Assembly (NCBI GenBank): GCA_963786445.1
Contig: CAWAZU010000001.1
Coordinates: 1 to 64,000 of the forward strand
From: JAFKFJ01 sp963786445
Lineage (GTDB): Bacteria > Pseudomonadota > Alphaproteobacteria > Acetobacterales > Acetobacteraceae
Direction of reading: 5' to 3'
DNA: 64,000 nt
Under the pieces are notes generated by a model. The model worked only from the letters and a program-made list of their open reading frames with translations, did no database searches and was not told the origin of the DNA. Of this stretch, positions 26,146-35,422 are shown piece after piece. How positions within the stretch are numbered: the stretch's first letter is position 1; each line of letters starts with the position of its first letter. Both the position numbers and the translations under genes were made by a program.

Positions 26146-27198
26146 ATGCGCATCGCCCAGATCGCCCCGCTGTTCGAAGCCGTCCCGCCGCGCCGCTACG
26201 GCGGCACCGAGCGGGTCGTGCATTGGCTGACCGAGGAACTGGTGGCGATGGGCCATGACGTGACGCTGTTCGCCACCGGCGACAGCGTCACCTCCGCGCG
26301 CCTGGTGCCGGCGCGCCCGCGCGCCGCAAGGTTCGTGCCGAATTTCGAGGAGAACGGCGCGCCCTATACGCGCCTGCTCGAGCTCGTCCGCCGCCGGGCG
26401 CATGAATTTGATGTGCTGCACTTCCACATCGATTTCTGGCCGCTGTCGCTGTTCTCGCGCCAGTCCACGCCGTTCCTGACCACGCTGCACGGGCGGATGG
26501 ACCGCGACTGGGTGCGCGACATCTACGACCTGTTCCCCGAGGCGAAGCTGGTCTCGGTCTCCGACGCGCAGCGCGCCCCCGCGCCCGATCTGGGCTGGGC
26601 CGGCACGGTGCATCACGGCATGCCCGAGGATCTGCTGACGCCGCGCCCGGCGCCGCAGGACTATCTGGCATTCCTCGGCCGCATCTCGCCCGAGAAGGGC
26701 ATCGAGAGCGCCATCCGCATCGCCGCCGCCGCGGGGATGCGGCTGCGCATCGCGGCGAAGGTGGGCGCCGAGGACGAGGCCTACCATGCGCGGGTGGTGG
26801 CGCCGCTGCTGCACGGCGACGCGGTGGATTATGTCGGCGAGATCGACGATGCCGAAAAGCCGGCTTTCCTGTCCGGCGCAAAAGCCCTGCTGTTCCCGAT
26901 CGACTGGCCGGAGCCGTTCGGCCTGGTGATGATCGAGGCGATGGCCTGCGGCTGCCCGGTGATCGCGTTCCGCCGCGGCTCGGTGCCGGAAGTGGTGGAG
27001 CACGGCCGCACCGGCTTCATCGTCGATGACGTGGCCGGCGCCGTCGCCGCCATTGCGGAGCTGGATCGGATCGACCGGGCCTCGGTGCGCCGCCGGTTCG
27101 AGGAACGCTGGACGGCGCGGCGCATGGCCGACGATTACCTCGCCCTCTACCGCCGCCTCGCGCGGGCGCGTCCGGCGTTGCGCGCGGTCGGCGACTGA
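26146..27198 (+). CDS. GT4 glycosyltransferase, copy 1
   Basis: A 350-residue GT-B retaining glycosyltransferase. MRIAQIAPLFEAVPPRRYGGTERV is the acceptor-domain start, GRISPEKGIESAIRIA the inter-domain donor site, and EPFGLVMIEAMACGCPVIAFRRGSVPE the GT4 E-x7-E donor motif. The neighbouring paralogue at 27318 keeps the same length and motifs. Members build glycolipids, exopolysaccharide or sucrose-like glycosides; the substrate is unknown. It diverges from the ABC exporter. Confidence 0.9.
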   Translation: MRIAQIAPLFEAVPPRRYGGTERVVHWLTEELVAMGHDVTLFATGDSVTSARLVPARPRAARFVPNFEENGAPYTRLLELVRRRAHEFDVLHFHIDFWPLSLFSRQSTPFLTTLHGRMDRDWVRDIYDLFPEAKLVSVSDAQRAPAPDLGWAGTVHHGMPEDLLTPRPAPQDYLAFLGRISPEKGIESAIRIAAAAGMRLRIAAKVGAEDEAYHARVVAPLLHGDAVDYVGEIDDAEKPAFLSGAKALLFPIDWPEPFGLVMIEAMACGCPVIAFRRGSVPEVVEHGRTGFIVDDVAGAVAAIAELDRIDRASVRRRFEERWTARRMADDYLALYRRLARARPALRAVGD

Positions 27199-27317
27199 GT
27201 CGCGGGAACGCGATGTCACACGCCGCGTTTTCGCCATCATCCACCGCCTAGTCTGTCGCCGGAGCGCGCCGTTCGCGGGAACGGCGCCCCGTCAGCTCAA
27301 CCGGAAGGTCCTGTCGT

Positions 27318-28373
27318 ATGCGTATCGCCCAGATCGCGCCGCTGTTCGAGGCGGTGCCGCCGAAGCTTTATGGCGGCACCGAGCGCGTCGTCTCCTCGCT
27401 CACCGAGGAGCTGGTGGCGATGGGCCATGACGTGACGCTGTTCGCCAGCGGCGATTCCGTCACCTCGGCGAAGCTGGACGCGCCCTGGCCGCGCGCGCTG
27501 CGGCTCGATCCCGACATCCGCGACTGGGTGGCGACCTACGCCATCATGGTCGAGCACGTCCGCCGCCGCGCCCACGAGTTCGACGTGCTGCATTTTCATC
27601 TCGACTACTGGCCGAACGCCATCTTCTCGCGGCAGAACACGCCGTTTCTGACGACGCTGCACGGGCGGCTCGACCTGCCGGAGTTCGCCGCGGTGTATCG
27701 CTTCTTCCCCGCCGTGCCGCTGGTCTCGATCAGCGATGCTCAGCGCCGGCCGATCCCCGACCTCAACTGGACCGCGACCGTGCATCACGGCATCCCGGCG
27801 CAACTGCTGCGCCCGGTGCCGGCGGAGCCGTCGTATTTCGCCTTCCTCGGCCGCATCTCGCCGGAGAAGGGCATCGAGCGCGCCATCCGCATCGCCGGCG
27901 GCGCCGGCGTGAAGCTGAAGGTGGCGGCGAAGGTCGATGTCGCCGACCGCGCCTATTACGAAAGCGAGGTGGCGCCGCTGCTGACCGATGCCAACGTGGA
28001 GTTCATCGGCGAGATCAATGATGCCCAGAAGCCGGAATTCCTGTCCGGGGCGAAGGCGCTGCTGTTCCCGATCGACTGGCCGGAGCCGTTCGGTCTCGTG
28101 ATGATCGAGGCGATGGCGTGCGGCTGCCCGGTGATCGCGTTCCGCCGCGGCTCGGTGCCGGAGGTGATGGACGACGGCGTGACCGGCTTCATCGTCGATG
28201 ACGTGGACGCGGCGATCGCCGCCACGCGCCGCCTGGGCGAACTCGACCGCGCCAACGTCCGCCGCGTGTTCGAGCGGAGATGGACCGCGCGGCGCATGGC
28301 CGAGGACTACCTCGCGGTCTATGCCGAGCTGATCGAGGCCGGCAAGCCGCAGCTTCGCGCCGTCGGCGATTGA
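27318..28373 (+). CDS. GT4 glycosyltransferase, copy 2 (tandem paralogue)
   Basis: A 351-residue protein closely matching copy 1 over its whole length, with the same MRIAQIAPLFEAVPPKLYGGTERVV start, GRISPEKGIERAIRIAGGAG and EPFGLVMIEAMACGCPVIAF. Differences concentrate at residues ~55-80 and in the acceptor domain (WPNAIFSRQNTPF versus WPLSLFSRQSTPF), consistent with duplication followed by acceptor change. The 119-bp spacer holds an 8-bp inverted repeat, GCGCCGTT/AACGGCGC (27266-27287). Confidence 0.9.
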   Translation: MRIAQIAPLFEAVPPKLYGGTERVVSSLTEELVAMGHDVTLFASGDSVTSAKLDAPWPRALRLDPDIRDWVATYAIMVEHVRRRAHEFDVLHFHLDYWPNAIFSRQNTPFLTTLHGRLDLPEFAAVYRFFPAVPLVSISDAQRRPIPDLNWTATVHHGIPAQLLRPVPAEPSYFAFLGRISPEKGIERAIRIAGGAGVKLKVAAKVDVADRAYYESEVAPLLTDANVEFIGEINDAQKPEFLSGAKALLFPIDWPEPFGLVMIEAMACGCPVIAFRRGSVPEVMDDGVTGFIVDDVDAAIAATRRLGELDRANVRRVFERRWTARRMAEDYLAVYAELIEAGKPQLRAVGD

Positions 28374-28425
28374 GCGTATCACCCCCCGCGACCTGGGATG
28401 AAACAGGCACGGGAGGGAACGGGCG

Positions 28426-29898
28426 GTGACGTTTCTCGGGCTGGATATCGGCACGTCGTCGGTCAAGGCGCTGCTGGTCGATGCAGCGCAGCGCACCCTC
28501 GCGGTCGGCACCGCGCCGCTCGACGTGTCGCGCCCGCATAAGCTGTGGTCGGAGCAGGACCCCGAGCATTGGTGGCAGGCCGCATTGGCCGCCGTCGCCG
28601 AGGTGCGGGCGGCGGCGCCGGACGGCTGGCGGGCGCTGACCGGGATCGGCCTTTCCGGCCAGATGCACGGCGCCACGCTGCTGGACGCGGCGGGGCGGGT
28701 GCTGCGCCCGGCGATTCTGTGGAACGACGGCCGCAGCGGCGCGGAGTGCGCCGAGTTGCACCGTCTGGTCCCCGACCTCACCCTGCGCGCCGGCAACATC
28801 GCCATGCCGGGCTTCACCGCGCCGAAACTGCTGTGGGTGCGGCACCACGAGCCGGACGTGTTCGCGGCGACGCGGACGGTGCTGCTGCCGAAAGACTATG
28901 TGCGGTTCCGGCTGACCGGCGCGAGGGTTTCGGACATGTCGGACGCGGCGGGGACGCTGTGGCTGAACGTCGCCGCCCGCGCCTGGGACGACACGCTGCT
29001 CGCCGCCACCGGCCTCACGCGCCGCCACATGCCCGACCTGGTCGAAGGCTCGGAGGTGTCCGCCACGCTGTCGGCGGCGCTGGCGACCGAGTGGGGGGTG
29101 GCGCGCGTCGAGGTCGCCGGGGGCGGCGGCGACAACGCGGCCTCCGCGGTCGGCATCGGCGCAGTGCGGCCGGGCGAGGGATTTCTGTCGCTTGGCACCT
29201 CCGGGGTGGTGTTCGCGGTCACCGACCGCTTCGTCGCGGCACCCGAGCGCACGCTGCACGCGTTCTGCCATGCCGTGCCGGGGCGCTGGCATGGCATGTC
29301 GGTCATTCTCTCCGCTGCCGCGTCGCTGTCCTGGGTCGCGGACCTGGTCGGGGCGAGCGACCTCGGCGCGCTGCTCGCCCGCGTCGCCGCCTGGGCGGCC
29401 GAGCCGGGACGGGTGCGCACGGCACCGATATTCCTGCCCTACCTCTCCGGCGAGCGCACGCCGCACAACGACCCCGAGGCGAGCGGGCTGTTCGCCGGGC
29501 TGCGCGCCGAGCATGGCGCGGAGGCGGTGGTGTATGCGGTGCTGGAGGGCGTGGGCTTCGCGCTCGCCGACGGCTACGACGTGCTGCGCGCGGCCGGCGC
29601 CCCGCTCGACCGCTGCATGCTGGTGGGTGGCGGCGCCCGCAGCGCGCTGTGGGGACAGATGCTGGCCGACCTGCTGGGCGTGCCGCTGGCCTTGCCGGAG
29701 GGTGCGGAGATCGGCGCGGCGCTCGGCGCGGCGCGGCTGGCGATGCTGGCGTCCGGCGCCGGGAGCGAGGCGACGGTGTGCGTCGCTCCGCCGGTGCGCG
29801 AGATTTTTGTCCCCGACCGCGCGATGGCCTCGGTCTATGCGCCGCGGTTGGCGCGGTTCCGCGCGCTCTATCCGGCGGAGCGCGCCGCCCGCGCTTGA
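28426..29898 (+). CDS. xylB: Xylulokinase (FGGY carbohydrate kinase)
   Basis: A 490-residue sugar kinase. LGLDIGTSSVKALLVD is the phosphate-1 motif, GLSGQMHGATLLD the xylulokinase-specific substrate loop (Met-His), GGGGDNAASAVGIG carries the catalytic Asp, and MLVGGGARSALWGQMLADLLGVP the C-terminal FGGY signature. It would make D-xylulose-5-phosphate for the pentose phosphate pathway. It starts at GTG 28426 behind GGGAGGGAAC. No xylose isomerase or transporter is next to it. Confidence 0.87.
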   Translation: MTFLGLDIGTSSVKALLVDAAQRTLAVGTAPLDVSRPHKLWSEQDPEHWWQAALAAVAEVRAAAPDGWRALTGIGLSGQMHGATLLDAAGRVLRPAILWNDGRSGAECAELHRLVPDLTLRAGNIAMPGFTAPKLLWVRHHEPDVFAATRTVLLPKDYVRFRLTGARVSDMSDAAGTLWLNVAARAWDDTLLAATGLTRRHMPDLVEGSEVSATLSAALATEWGVARVEVAGGGGDNAASAVGIGAVRPGEGFLSLGTSGVVFAVTDRFVAAPERTLHAFCHAVPGRWHGMSVILSAAASLSWVADLVGASDLGALLARVAAWAAEPGRVRTAPIFLPYLSGERTPHNDPEASGLFAGLRAEHGAEAVVYAVLEGVGFALADGYDVLRAAGAPLDRCMLVGGGARSALWGQMLADLLGVPLALPEGAEIGAALGAARLAMLASGAGSEATVCVAPPVREIFVPDRAMASVYAPRLARFRALYPAERAARA

Positions 29899-29950
29899 CG
29901 CCGGCCTGACCCCGTCCATAGGCTGCCGGAAAATACTGGAGGAAGCGACG

Positions 29951-31225
29951 ATGGCCGACGTCCATATTCGCAACACCATGATTTTCGACGGCACCGGCGC
30001 GGCGCTGCGCCCCGGCGAGGTGATCGTGCGCGGCAACCGCATCCGCACCGTCGCCGACGCCGGGGCCGCGTTGCAGGCACCGGGCTGCGAGGTGATCGAC
30101 GCGCACGGCATGACGCTGATGCCCGGCATGGTCGAGGGCCACGCGCACCCGAGTTTTTGCGGCGCGCGCGTCAACACCGATCTCGGCGACATCCCGCCGG
30201 AGGAGCACCTGCTGGCGACGATGCGCAATGCCGAGCTGCTGCTCGACCACGGCTTCACCAGCCTGTACAGCGCCGCGAGTGCAAAGATGCGGCTGGACAT
30301 CGTGACGCGCAACGAGATCGAGGCGGGGCGCGCGAAAGGCCCGCGGCTGCGCGCCTCCTCGCCGGAGATCACGGTGACCGGCGGCCTCGGCGACGAGACG
30401 CGGCTGCACCAGACGCGCAGCAGTTTTGGCCTGATTGCCGACGGGCCGGACGAGGTGCGCAAGGCGGCGCGGCTGTGCATCCGCGAGGGCACCGACAACA
30501 TAAAAGTCAACATCTCCGGCGACGACTTCGTCAATCCGGCGAAGGGCGCCATGACGGTGATGAGCGAGGCGGAGGTGCGCGCGGCGGTGGAGACCGCGCA
30601 CGACTTCGCAAAGAAGGTGAACTGCCACGCCCGCGCCGGGCTGTCGGTGAAGCGCGCGCTGACATGCGGCGTCGATGTCATCTACCATTGCGAGCAGGCC
30701 GACGAGGAAGGCCTCGACATGCTGGAGGCGGCGAAGGGGCGCGTGTTCGTCGGCCCGGCGATCGGCCTGATCTGGAACACCGTGCACGAGGCGGCGGAGT
30801 TCGGCATCACGCCGGAAGTGGTGGCGCGGCTGGGCATGCAGCGCGTGCTCGACATGAGCTGCAGCACCTATCACGCGCTGCGCAAGCGCGGCGTGCGCGT
30901 GGTGATCGGCGGCGACTACGGCTTCGCCTGGACGCCGCAGGGCACCAACGCGCGCGACCTGGAACACTTCGTCACGCTGTTCGGCTACTCGCCGGCGGAG
31001 GCGCTGGTGTGCGCGACCAAGTTCGGCGGGCAGATGATGGGCGAGGAGCTGGGCGAGGTGCGCGAAGGCTATCTCGCCGATCTGCTGCTGGTCGATGGCG
31101 ACCCGACGCGCGACGTGCGGATCATGCAGGACCGCAGCCGGCTGGCGATGATCATGAAGGACGGCGCGTTCCACAAGCATCCGGGGGCGGCGCAGCGCGC
31201 GCACGCAGCGACGGCGGCGGAGTAG
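29951..31225 (+). CDS. Metal-dependent amidohydrolase
   Basis: A 424-residue amidohydrolase-superfamily enzyme. Metal ligands expected are HAH in VEGHAHPSF, a Lys in NIKVNISGDD (carbamylated Lys position), His in NCHARAG and YHCEQAD, and Asp in GGDYGFAW. The N- and C-terminal beta sandwich includes MADVHIRNTMIFDGTG and LLLVDGDPTRDV. Nearest groups are imidazolonepropionase/prolidase-like (PF01979) enzymes; the substrate is unknown. ATG 29951 follows GGAGGAAGCG. It trails xylB by ~50 bp and may share its transcript. Confidence 0.87.
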   Translation: MADVHIRNTMIFDGTGAALRPGEVIVRGNRIRTVADAGAALQAPGCEVIDAHGMTLMPGMVEGHAHPSFCGARVNTDLGDIPPEEHLLATMRNAELLLDHGFTSLYSAASAKMRLDIVTRNEIEAGRAKGPRLRASSPEITVTGGLGDETRLHQTRSSFGLIADGPDEVRKAARLCIREGTDNIKVNISGDDFVNPAKGAMTVMSEAEVRAAVETAHDFAKKVNCHARAGLSVKRALTCGVDVIYHCEQADEEGLDMLEAAKGRVFVGPAIGLIWNTVHEAAEFGITPEVVARLGMQRVLDMSCSTYHALRKRGVRVVIGGDYGFAWTPQGTNARDLEHFVTLFGYSPAEALVCATKFGGQMMGEELGEVREGYLADLLLVDGDPTRDVRIMQDRSRLAMIMKDGAFHKHPGAAQRAHAATAAE

Positions 31226-31228
31226 CGG

Positions 31229-32944
31229 TCAGTCGAAGCGCGCGACGGCGCGCTTCGGAGCGTCGTCCGCGAACAGGCGCGCGGCGGTTCCATCCTCGGC
31301 GGCGCGCGCGGTCAGCGCGGCGATTTCGCGGTCGATGTCGGCGAGCAGCGCGACGCCGTTTTCGCGCAGCCGCAGCGCCGCCTCGATCTGCGCGCTGAGG
31401 GCGCCGGTCAGCGACGCGGCGGCGGCATCGAGGCGCAGGCTCGCACGCTGTCGTGCCGCGGCGGCGACGCGCGACGACAGCGCGGGAAACAGCAGCCGCA
31501 ATCCCGCCTGCCCGAACAGCGCCACCAGCACCGCGATCGCCGCCGCGCTGCCAAGCAGCGAAAACGGCTCGTAGCGGCCGGCGACAAAATCGCTCGCCAG
31601 CCGCCACAGCGTCAGCGCGAGAACGGCGGCGATCGCGACTTCGACGGCGCCGACCCAGAGCCGCGCCAGGAAGCGGCGGACGCGCGCGCGCAAATTGGCG
31701 GCGACGACAGCGGCCTCCGCCCGCGCCGGCATTTCGCCAAAGTCCTTTGCCAGCCGGGCAAGTTCCTCCGTCCAGCCGGCCATCACGCTGCCGGCGCGCA
31801 GTCGCCGCGTGCGGGAAAACAGTTCCAGTTCGCTCGCGGCAAGCTGCATCACCGCGAGCGAGGCGGTCCCGAACGGGCCGGCGTTGGCCGATGCGTCCGG
31901 CGCCGGCGCGCGCCGGCGCGACAGCAGCGACAGCGCCAGCCCGAACACGCCCGGCGATTGCGGGCGATAGGCCGCAGGCGTCCGCGTGACCGCGAGCCGG
32001 GCGGCGTCGGCCTGGACCGCTTCCTTTGCCGCCGCGGCGGCATCGCGCCACGCGCGTTCGGCCGCGGCGATGTCCTCGCGCGTGCCGGCCAGTTCCTCCA
32101 CGGCCCGGTCGAGGGAAGCAGCCACTTCGCCCCAGCCGCCACGTCGCGCGCGGGCGCCGACCGCGACGGCGGTGGCGGCGTCGAGCTGTTCCTCAAGCCA
32201 CGCCTGCAACGCTGCGAACCCCCGTCCGCCGTCGGACTCCGCGGCGTCGCGCACGGAGACGAAGAACAGGTACGGGTCGGCGAACCCGAGCGCCTCGACC
32301 AGCGCGCGAAAATCGTCCGCGACGCGCTGGCGCTGCGCGAATTGCAGCCCCATGCCGGCGGCGTCCCACTTGTTCAGCACGAAGGCGACGCCGTGCCGGC
32401 GCCGGTGCGCGGCGAGCCAGCGCAGCGGCTCCTCGACCTTGTATTTTTCCGGCGAGGTGACGAACAGCACGATGTCGGCGTTGGCGACCGCGGCTTCCGT
32501 CGCGGCGCGGTGCGTGCGCACGGCGCTGTCGATGTCCGGCGTATCCACCACGATTTTTCCGCGCAGTGCGTCGCTGGCGTGGCGCACCACGTTGACCTCG
32601 GCACGCGCCATCTCGCCGAGTGTCTGGCCGTAGGCGAACAGGCGCGCGGCGTCTTCGGCTTCGTGCAGATAGACCAGCGGTTCATCGGTGGTGGCGCCCA
32701 GGCCGACCGGCGCAATCTCGCTGCCGGCAAGCGCATTCAGCAGACTCGACTTTCCCACCGCGGTCGGGCCGCACAGCATGACGACGAGCAGCCGGTCGAT
32801 CGGACGGTCGATGCCGCGCGTGCGCGCTGCATGCAAGGCGGCGTCGAGCGGCTGCAAGGTTTCGTCGGGCAGCAGGTCGCGTGCGCGCGCATCGCGGGCG
32901 AACGCCTCGATGCGGCGCAGCAGCGCGGTCGCGCCGTCGCTCAT
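31229..32944 (-). CDS. Dynamin-like GTPase with membrane hairpin (partner 1)
   Basis: A 571-residue GTP-binding protein. G1 is GPTAVGKSSLLNAL, G3 DTPDID, G4 NKWD; the G2 Thr lies in GATTDEP. After the GTPase domain come long helices, then two adjacent membrane segments (around AVEVAIAAVLALTLWRLA and SAAAIAVLVALFGQAGLRLL) and a terminal helical region. This resembles bacterial dynamin-like proteins, whose G domain, helical stalk and membrane tip drive membrane binding or fusion. ATG 32944 overlaps the partner gene's stop (ATGA), so the two are made together. Precise function is unknown. Confidence 0.72.
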   Translation of the reverse strand: MSDGATALLRRIEAFARDARARDLLPDETLQPLDAALHAARTRGIDRPIDRLLVVMLCGPTAVGKSSLLNALAGSEIAPVGLGATTDEPLVYLHEAEDAARLFAYGQTLGEMARAEVNVVRHASDALRGKIVVDTPDIDSAVRTHRAATEAAVANADIVLFVTSPEKYKVEEPLRWLAAHRRRHGVAFVLNKWDAAGMGLQFAQRQRVADDFRALVEALGFADPYLFFVSVRDAAESDGGRGFAALQAWLEEQLDAATAVAVGARARRGGWGEVAASLDRAVEELAGTREDIAAAERAWRDAAAAAKEAVQADAARLAVTRTPAAYRPQSPGVFGLALSLLSRRRAPAPDASANAGPFGTASLAVMQLAASELELFSRTRRLRAGSVMAGWTEELARLAKDFGEMPARAEAAVVAANLRARVRRFLARLWVGAVEVAIAAVLALTLWRLASDFVAGRYEPFSLLGSAAAIAVLVALFGQAGLRLLFPALSSRVAAAARQRASLRLDAAAASLTGALSAQIEAALRLRENGVALLADIDREIAALTARAAEDGTAARLFADDAPKRAVARFD

Positions 32945-34770
32945 GCGGCGCTCTCCGCCAGCGCCGCTTGCAGCTCGCGCAGGCGGCGCGGCAGGCGGTC
33001 GATGACGTCGCTGTCGAGGTCGATCATGGTCGCGCCGGCCAATGCCTGCAACGGCGCGCGATAGAGCGATTCGGCCAGCGCCGCCGCGTCCTGCTTCAGC
33101 CGCGCCACCAGTTCCCGCCGCCGCGCCTCGACGAACGCGCCGACCAGCCAATCGGCGGATTTTTCGGTGGCGCCGAGCAGCAGCGGCGTCACGACCAGTT
33201 CCTCCAGCGCGTCATGCACCAGGCCGCCGCCGTGCGGCAGCAGAAACCCGGCCACGACCGCGCCCGCCTGGGTGGCGAGGCGCACGCCCTTCAGCGCGTT
33301 CAGCAGCGCCGGCCGCTTGCGCAGTTCAGCGACGATGCTTTCGGCCGCCGCATGGATTTCCGAATGTGTGCTGCGTAATTGCTCGGCGATGTGGTCGGCG
33401 AAGGCGGCGTGCAGGGCGGGCAGCGCTTCCTGCCACGCGGCGTCGAGCTGGTCCCAGAACGCATGATGGCCGGGCGGCTTGCGCGCGGTGTCGATCACCC
33501 GGCCGAGCGCGTTCAGCAGGTCGGCGTGCGCGTTGGTGAACGCCTGCGCCTGCGGCGACAATTCCGCATCGGCCGCGGCGCCGTCGCGGTTGGCGAGGGC
33601 GCTGTAGATCTGCCGTCCGACATGCACGACGATGCGCGTCGGCAGCGTGGTCCAGCGCCGCACGAATTGCAGCGCCGCGTTCAGCTCCTTGTTGTCGTAG
33701 TCGAGCAGCGCCATGATCTCGACATTGAGCCGCAGGAACGGCTCGATCACCTCGCCGGACGCGAGATATTTTTCTGCATAACGGCGCACGAAGCCGGCGA
33801 GCGCGTCCTGCGTCGCCTGCTGCCACGCCGCGCTTGCCTCGTGCAGATCGCGCGCCACCGCCAGCACGCGCCAGATCCGCTGCGCCGCATCCGCCGCCGC
33901 CGCCCGCTGCGCCACCGCAACATCGGACCTGGCGACAAGGTGCAGCACGGCCTCACGCAGCGCATCCGCTTCCGGGTGCAGCGCAGAATTCCAAAGGTCG
34001 GCCTCCTCGCCCTCGCTCAAAAAACCGAGCGCCACGACTGGCAGCTCTGGCGCCGTGGTGCCGCGCTCGCGCGCCATTCTCGGAAAAATGTCGTCGTGCT
34101 GCCGGCGCAGCACCTGCGCGCGGTCGCGCCGCTTCGTCTTGTTGAGACATTCCAGAATGTTCAGCCCCGCCGCATGCAGCTCGAACAGCCAATCGACCAG
34201 CGACGCCACCGCGTATTTTTCGATGCTTGTGACATAGACAAGCAGATCGGCCAGCGAGACGGCCTCGACCAGTCCCGCGAGGTAGCGTTCGGCGCCGACC
34301 GAGTCGCAGTCGGGCGTGTCCCACAGCACCACGTCGCGCGGGATCGCCGCGGTGTCGCGCGGCACGACGCGGTACGGCTCGGGCGGGAAATCGCGGAATG
34401 CGAACGAACATCCGGCGAGCGGATCGGCGACGGCGGCGAACGCCCAGGGAAGGCGGGTATAGCCGCCCTCCGGGCTGACCGCGGCGAGCGGCGCTTGTGC
34501 GAGGATGTTCACCACCGAACTTTTTCCGACTTTTGTGCCGCCGAACACCACGACATGGCGCAGCCCGCCCGCCTCGCGCGCCACCCGGTTGCGCAGAAAA
34601 GCGTCGGCGAGCAGCAGGTCGCGCCGTAACCGTTCGGCCCGGTCGGCGCCGCCCACCAATGCCGCGGCGGCAGCGGTCGGCGGCGCATCGAGCAGCCCGG
34701 AAGCGGCGAAGGCGCGGCGCACGTCCAGCATGTCGGCGATCACCGCGGCGATCGCATCGGCGCGGGTCAT
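32941..34770 (-). CDS. Dynamin-like GTPase (partner 2)
   Basis: A 609-residue GTP-binding protein. G1 is GGTKVGKSSVVNIL, G3 DTPDCD, and the G4 position reads NKTK, one residue off the NKxD consensus, so guanine specificity may be altered. A long helical region follows, with a hydrophobic stretch near the C-terminus (LATQAGAVVAGFLLPHGGG, LVVTPLLLGA) and then a terminal helix. It is translationally coupled to partner 1. The open frame continues upstream into the secreted-protein gene only because of an indel at ~34826; ATG 34770 is the true start. Paired dynamin-like GTPases are known in bacteria for hetero-oligomeric membrane remodelling. Confidence 0.7.
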   Translation of the reverse strand: MTRADAIAAVIADMLDVRRAFAASGLLDAPPTAAAAALVGGADRAERLRRDLLLADAFLRNRVAREAGGLRHVVVFGGTKVGKSSVVNILAQAPLAAVSPEGGYTRLPWAFAAVADPLAGCSFAFRDFPPEPYRVVPRDTAAIPRDVVLWDTPDCDSVGAERYLAGLVEAVSLADLLVYVTSIEKYAVASLVDWLFELHAAGLNILECLNKTKRRDRAQVLRRQHDDIFPRMARERGTTAPELPVVALGFLSEGEEADLWNSALHPEADALREAVLHLVARSDVAVAQRAAAADAAQRIWRVLAVARDLHEASAAWQQATQDALAGFVRRYAEKYLASGEVIEPFLRLNVEIMALLDYDNKELNAALQFVRRWTTLPTRIVVHVGRQIYSALANRDGAAADAELSPQAQAFTNAHADLLNALGRVIDTARKPPGHHAFWDQLDAAWQEALPALHAAFADHIAEQLRSTHSEIHAAAESIVAELRKRPALLNALKGVRLATQAGAVVAGFLLPHGGGLVHDALEELVVTPLLLGATEKSADWLVGAFVEARRRELVARLKQDAAALAESLYRAPLQALAGATMIDLDSDVIDRLPRRLRELQAALAESAA

Positions 34771-34784
34771 GCGGTCGCGCCGGC

Positions 34785-35397
34785 TCACATCGGCGGCGTC
34801 AGCCCGTCCTTGCCCACGCCGATCATAGATCGCGTGCAGCGTGCCGTCCGCCGCCGGGCGGACGGCGACGATGACGTGCGCGCCTTGCACCAGCGCCGCA
34901 CGGCTGCCCGGCTCGTAGGTGATCACCGGCGCTTCCGCCGGCACCGTCACGGTCTGCTCGCCGCCCTTGTAGGTCATCGTCAGCCGCCGTCCCGAGGTGC
35001 CCGTCACCGTGCCGACGGTGCCGTTGGTCATCGTGCTGCCCGGCCGCAGGTCCCACGGCCGGTGGCCCTCGCCGACGCCGCGCATGCTCTCGGGGAACAC
35101 CTGGATCTCCATCGCCATCAGCGTGCCGTCCTTCTGCGGCAGCGCCGCCGTGCCGATGAAGCTGCCGGGCTTGATGTCCTCGATCCGCGCCGGCGCGATC
35201 AGGGTGATGCGGGTGGCCGCGTCCAGCGTCACCGCCGTGTCCTTGCCGCCGGTCCCGCCGACCGTCAGCGTGTCGCCTGCGACCGCAGCGATGGTGCCGC
35301 GAAGCCGTTGCGGGGGTGCGCCCTGCGCCATCGCGCGCGGCACGACGGACAGCGTTGCGGGCAGGGCAGCGAGCAGCACACGACGAGCGATCAGCAT
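34785..35397 (-). CDS. Secreted DUF5666-like beta protein, copy A (frameshift)
   Basis: Residues 1-25 are a signal peptide (RRVLLAALPATLSVVPRAMA). The mature part repeats a small beta module (LRGTIAAVAGDTLTV, then GTVTGTSGRRLTMTYKGGEQTVTVPAEAPV), like DUF5666/OB-type domains. One extra base at ~34826-34830 disrupts the end; corrected, it ends GVGKDGLTPPM with stop at 34785, matching the end of copy B (VGADGMVPPM), 203 residues in all. The uncorrected frame would fuse it falsely to the GTPase gene 14 bp downstream. The role is unknown; the ending is conserved. Confidence 0.68.
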
Positions 35398-35422
35398 GGC
35401 GGATTCCTTCCTGTTCCAAGGG

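Noticed and set aside
24223..27240. A 1005-codon ABC protein covering the first GT4 gene
   Set aside because: Only the part from 26073 downward is conserved; the upstream section is antisense to the glycosyltransferase.
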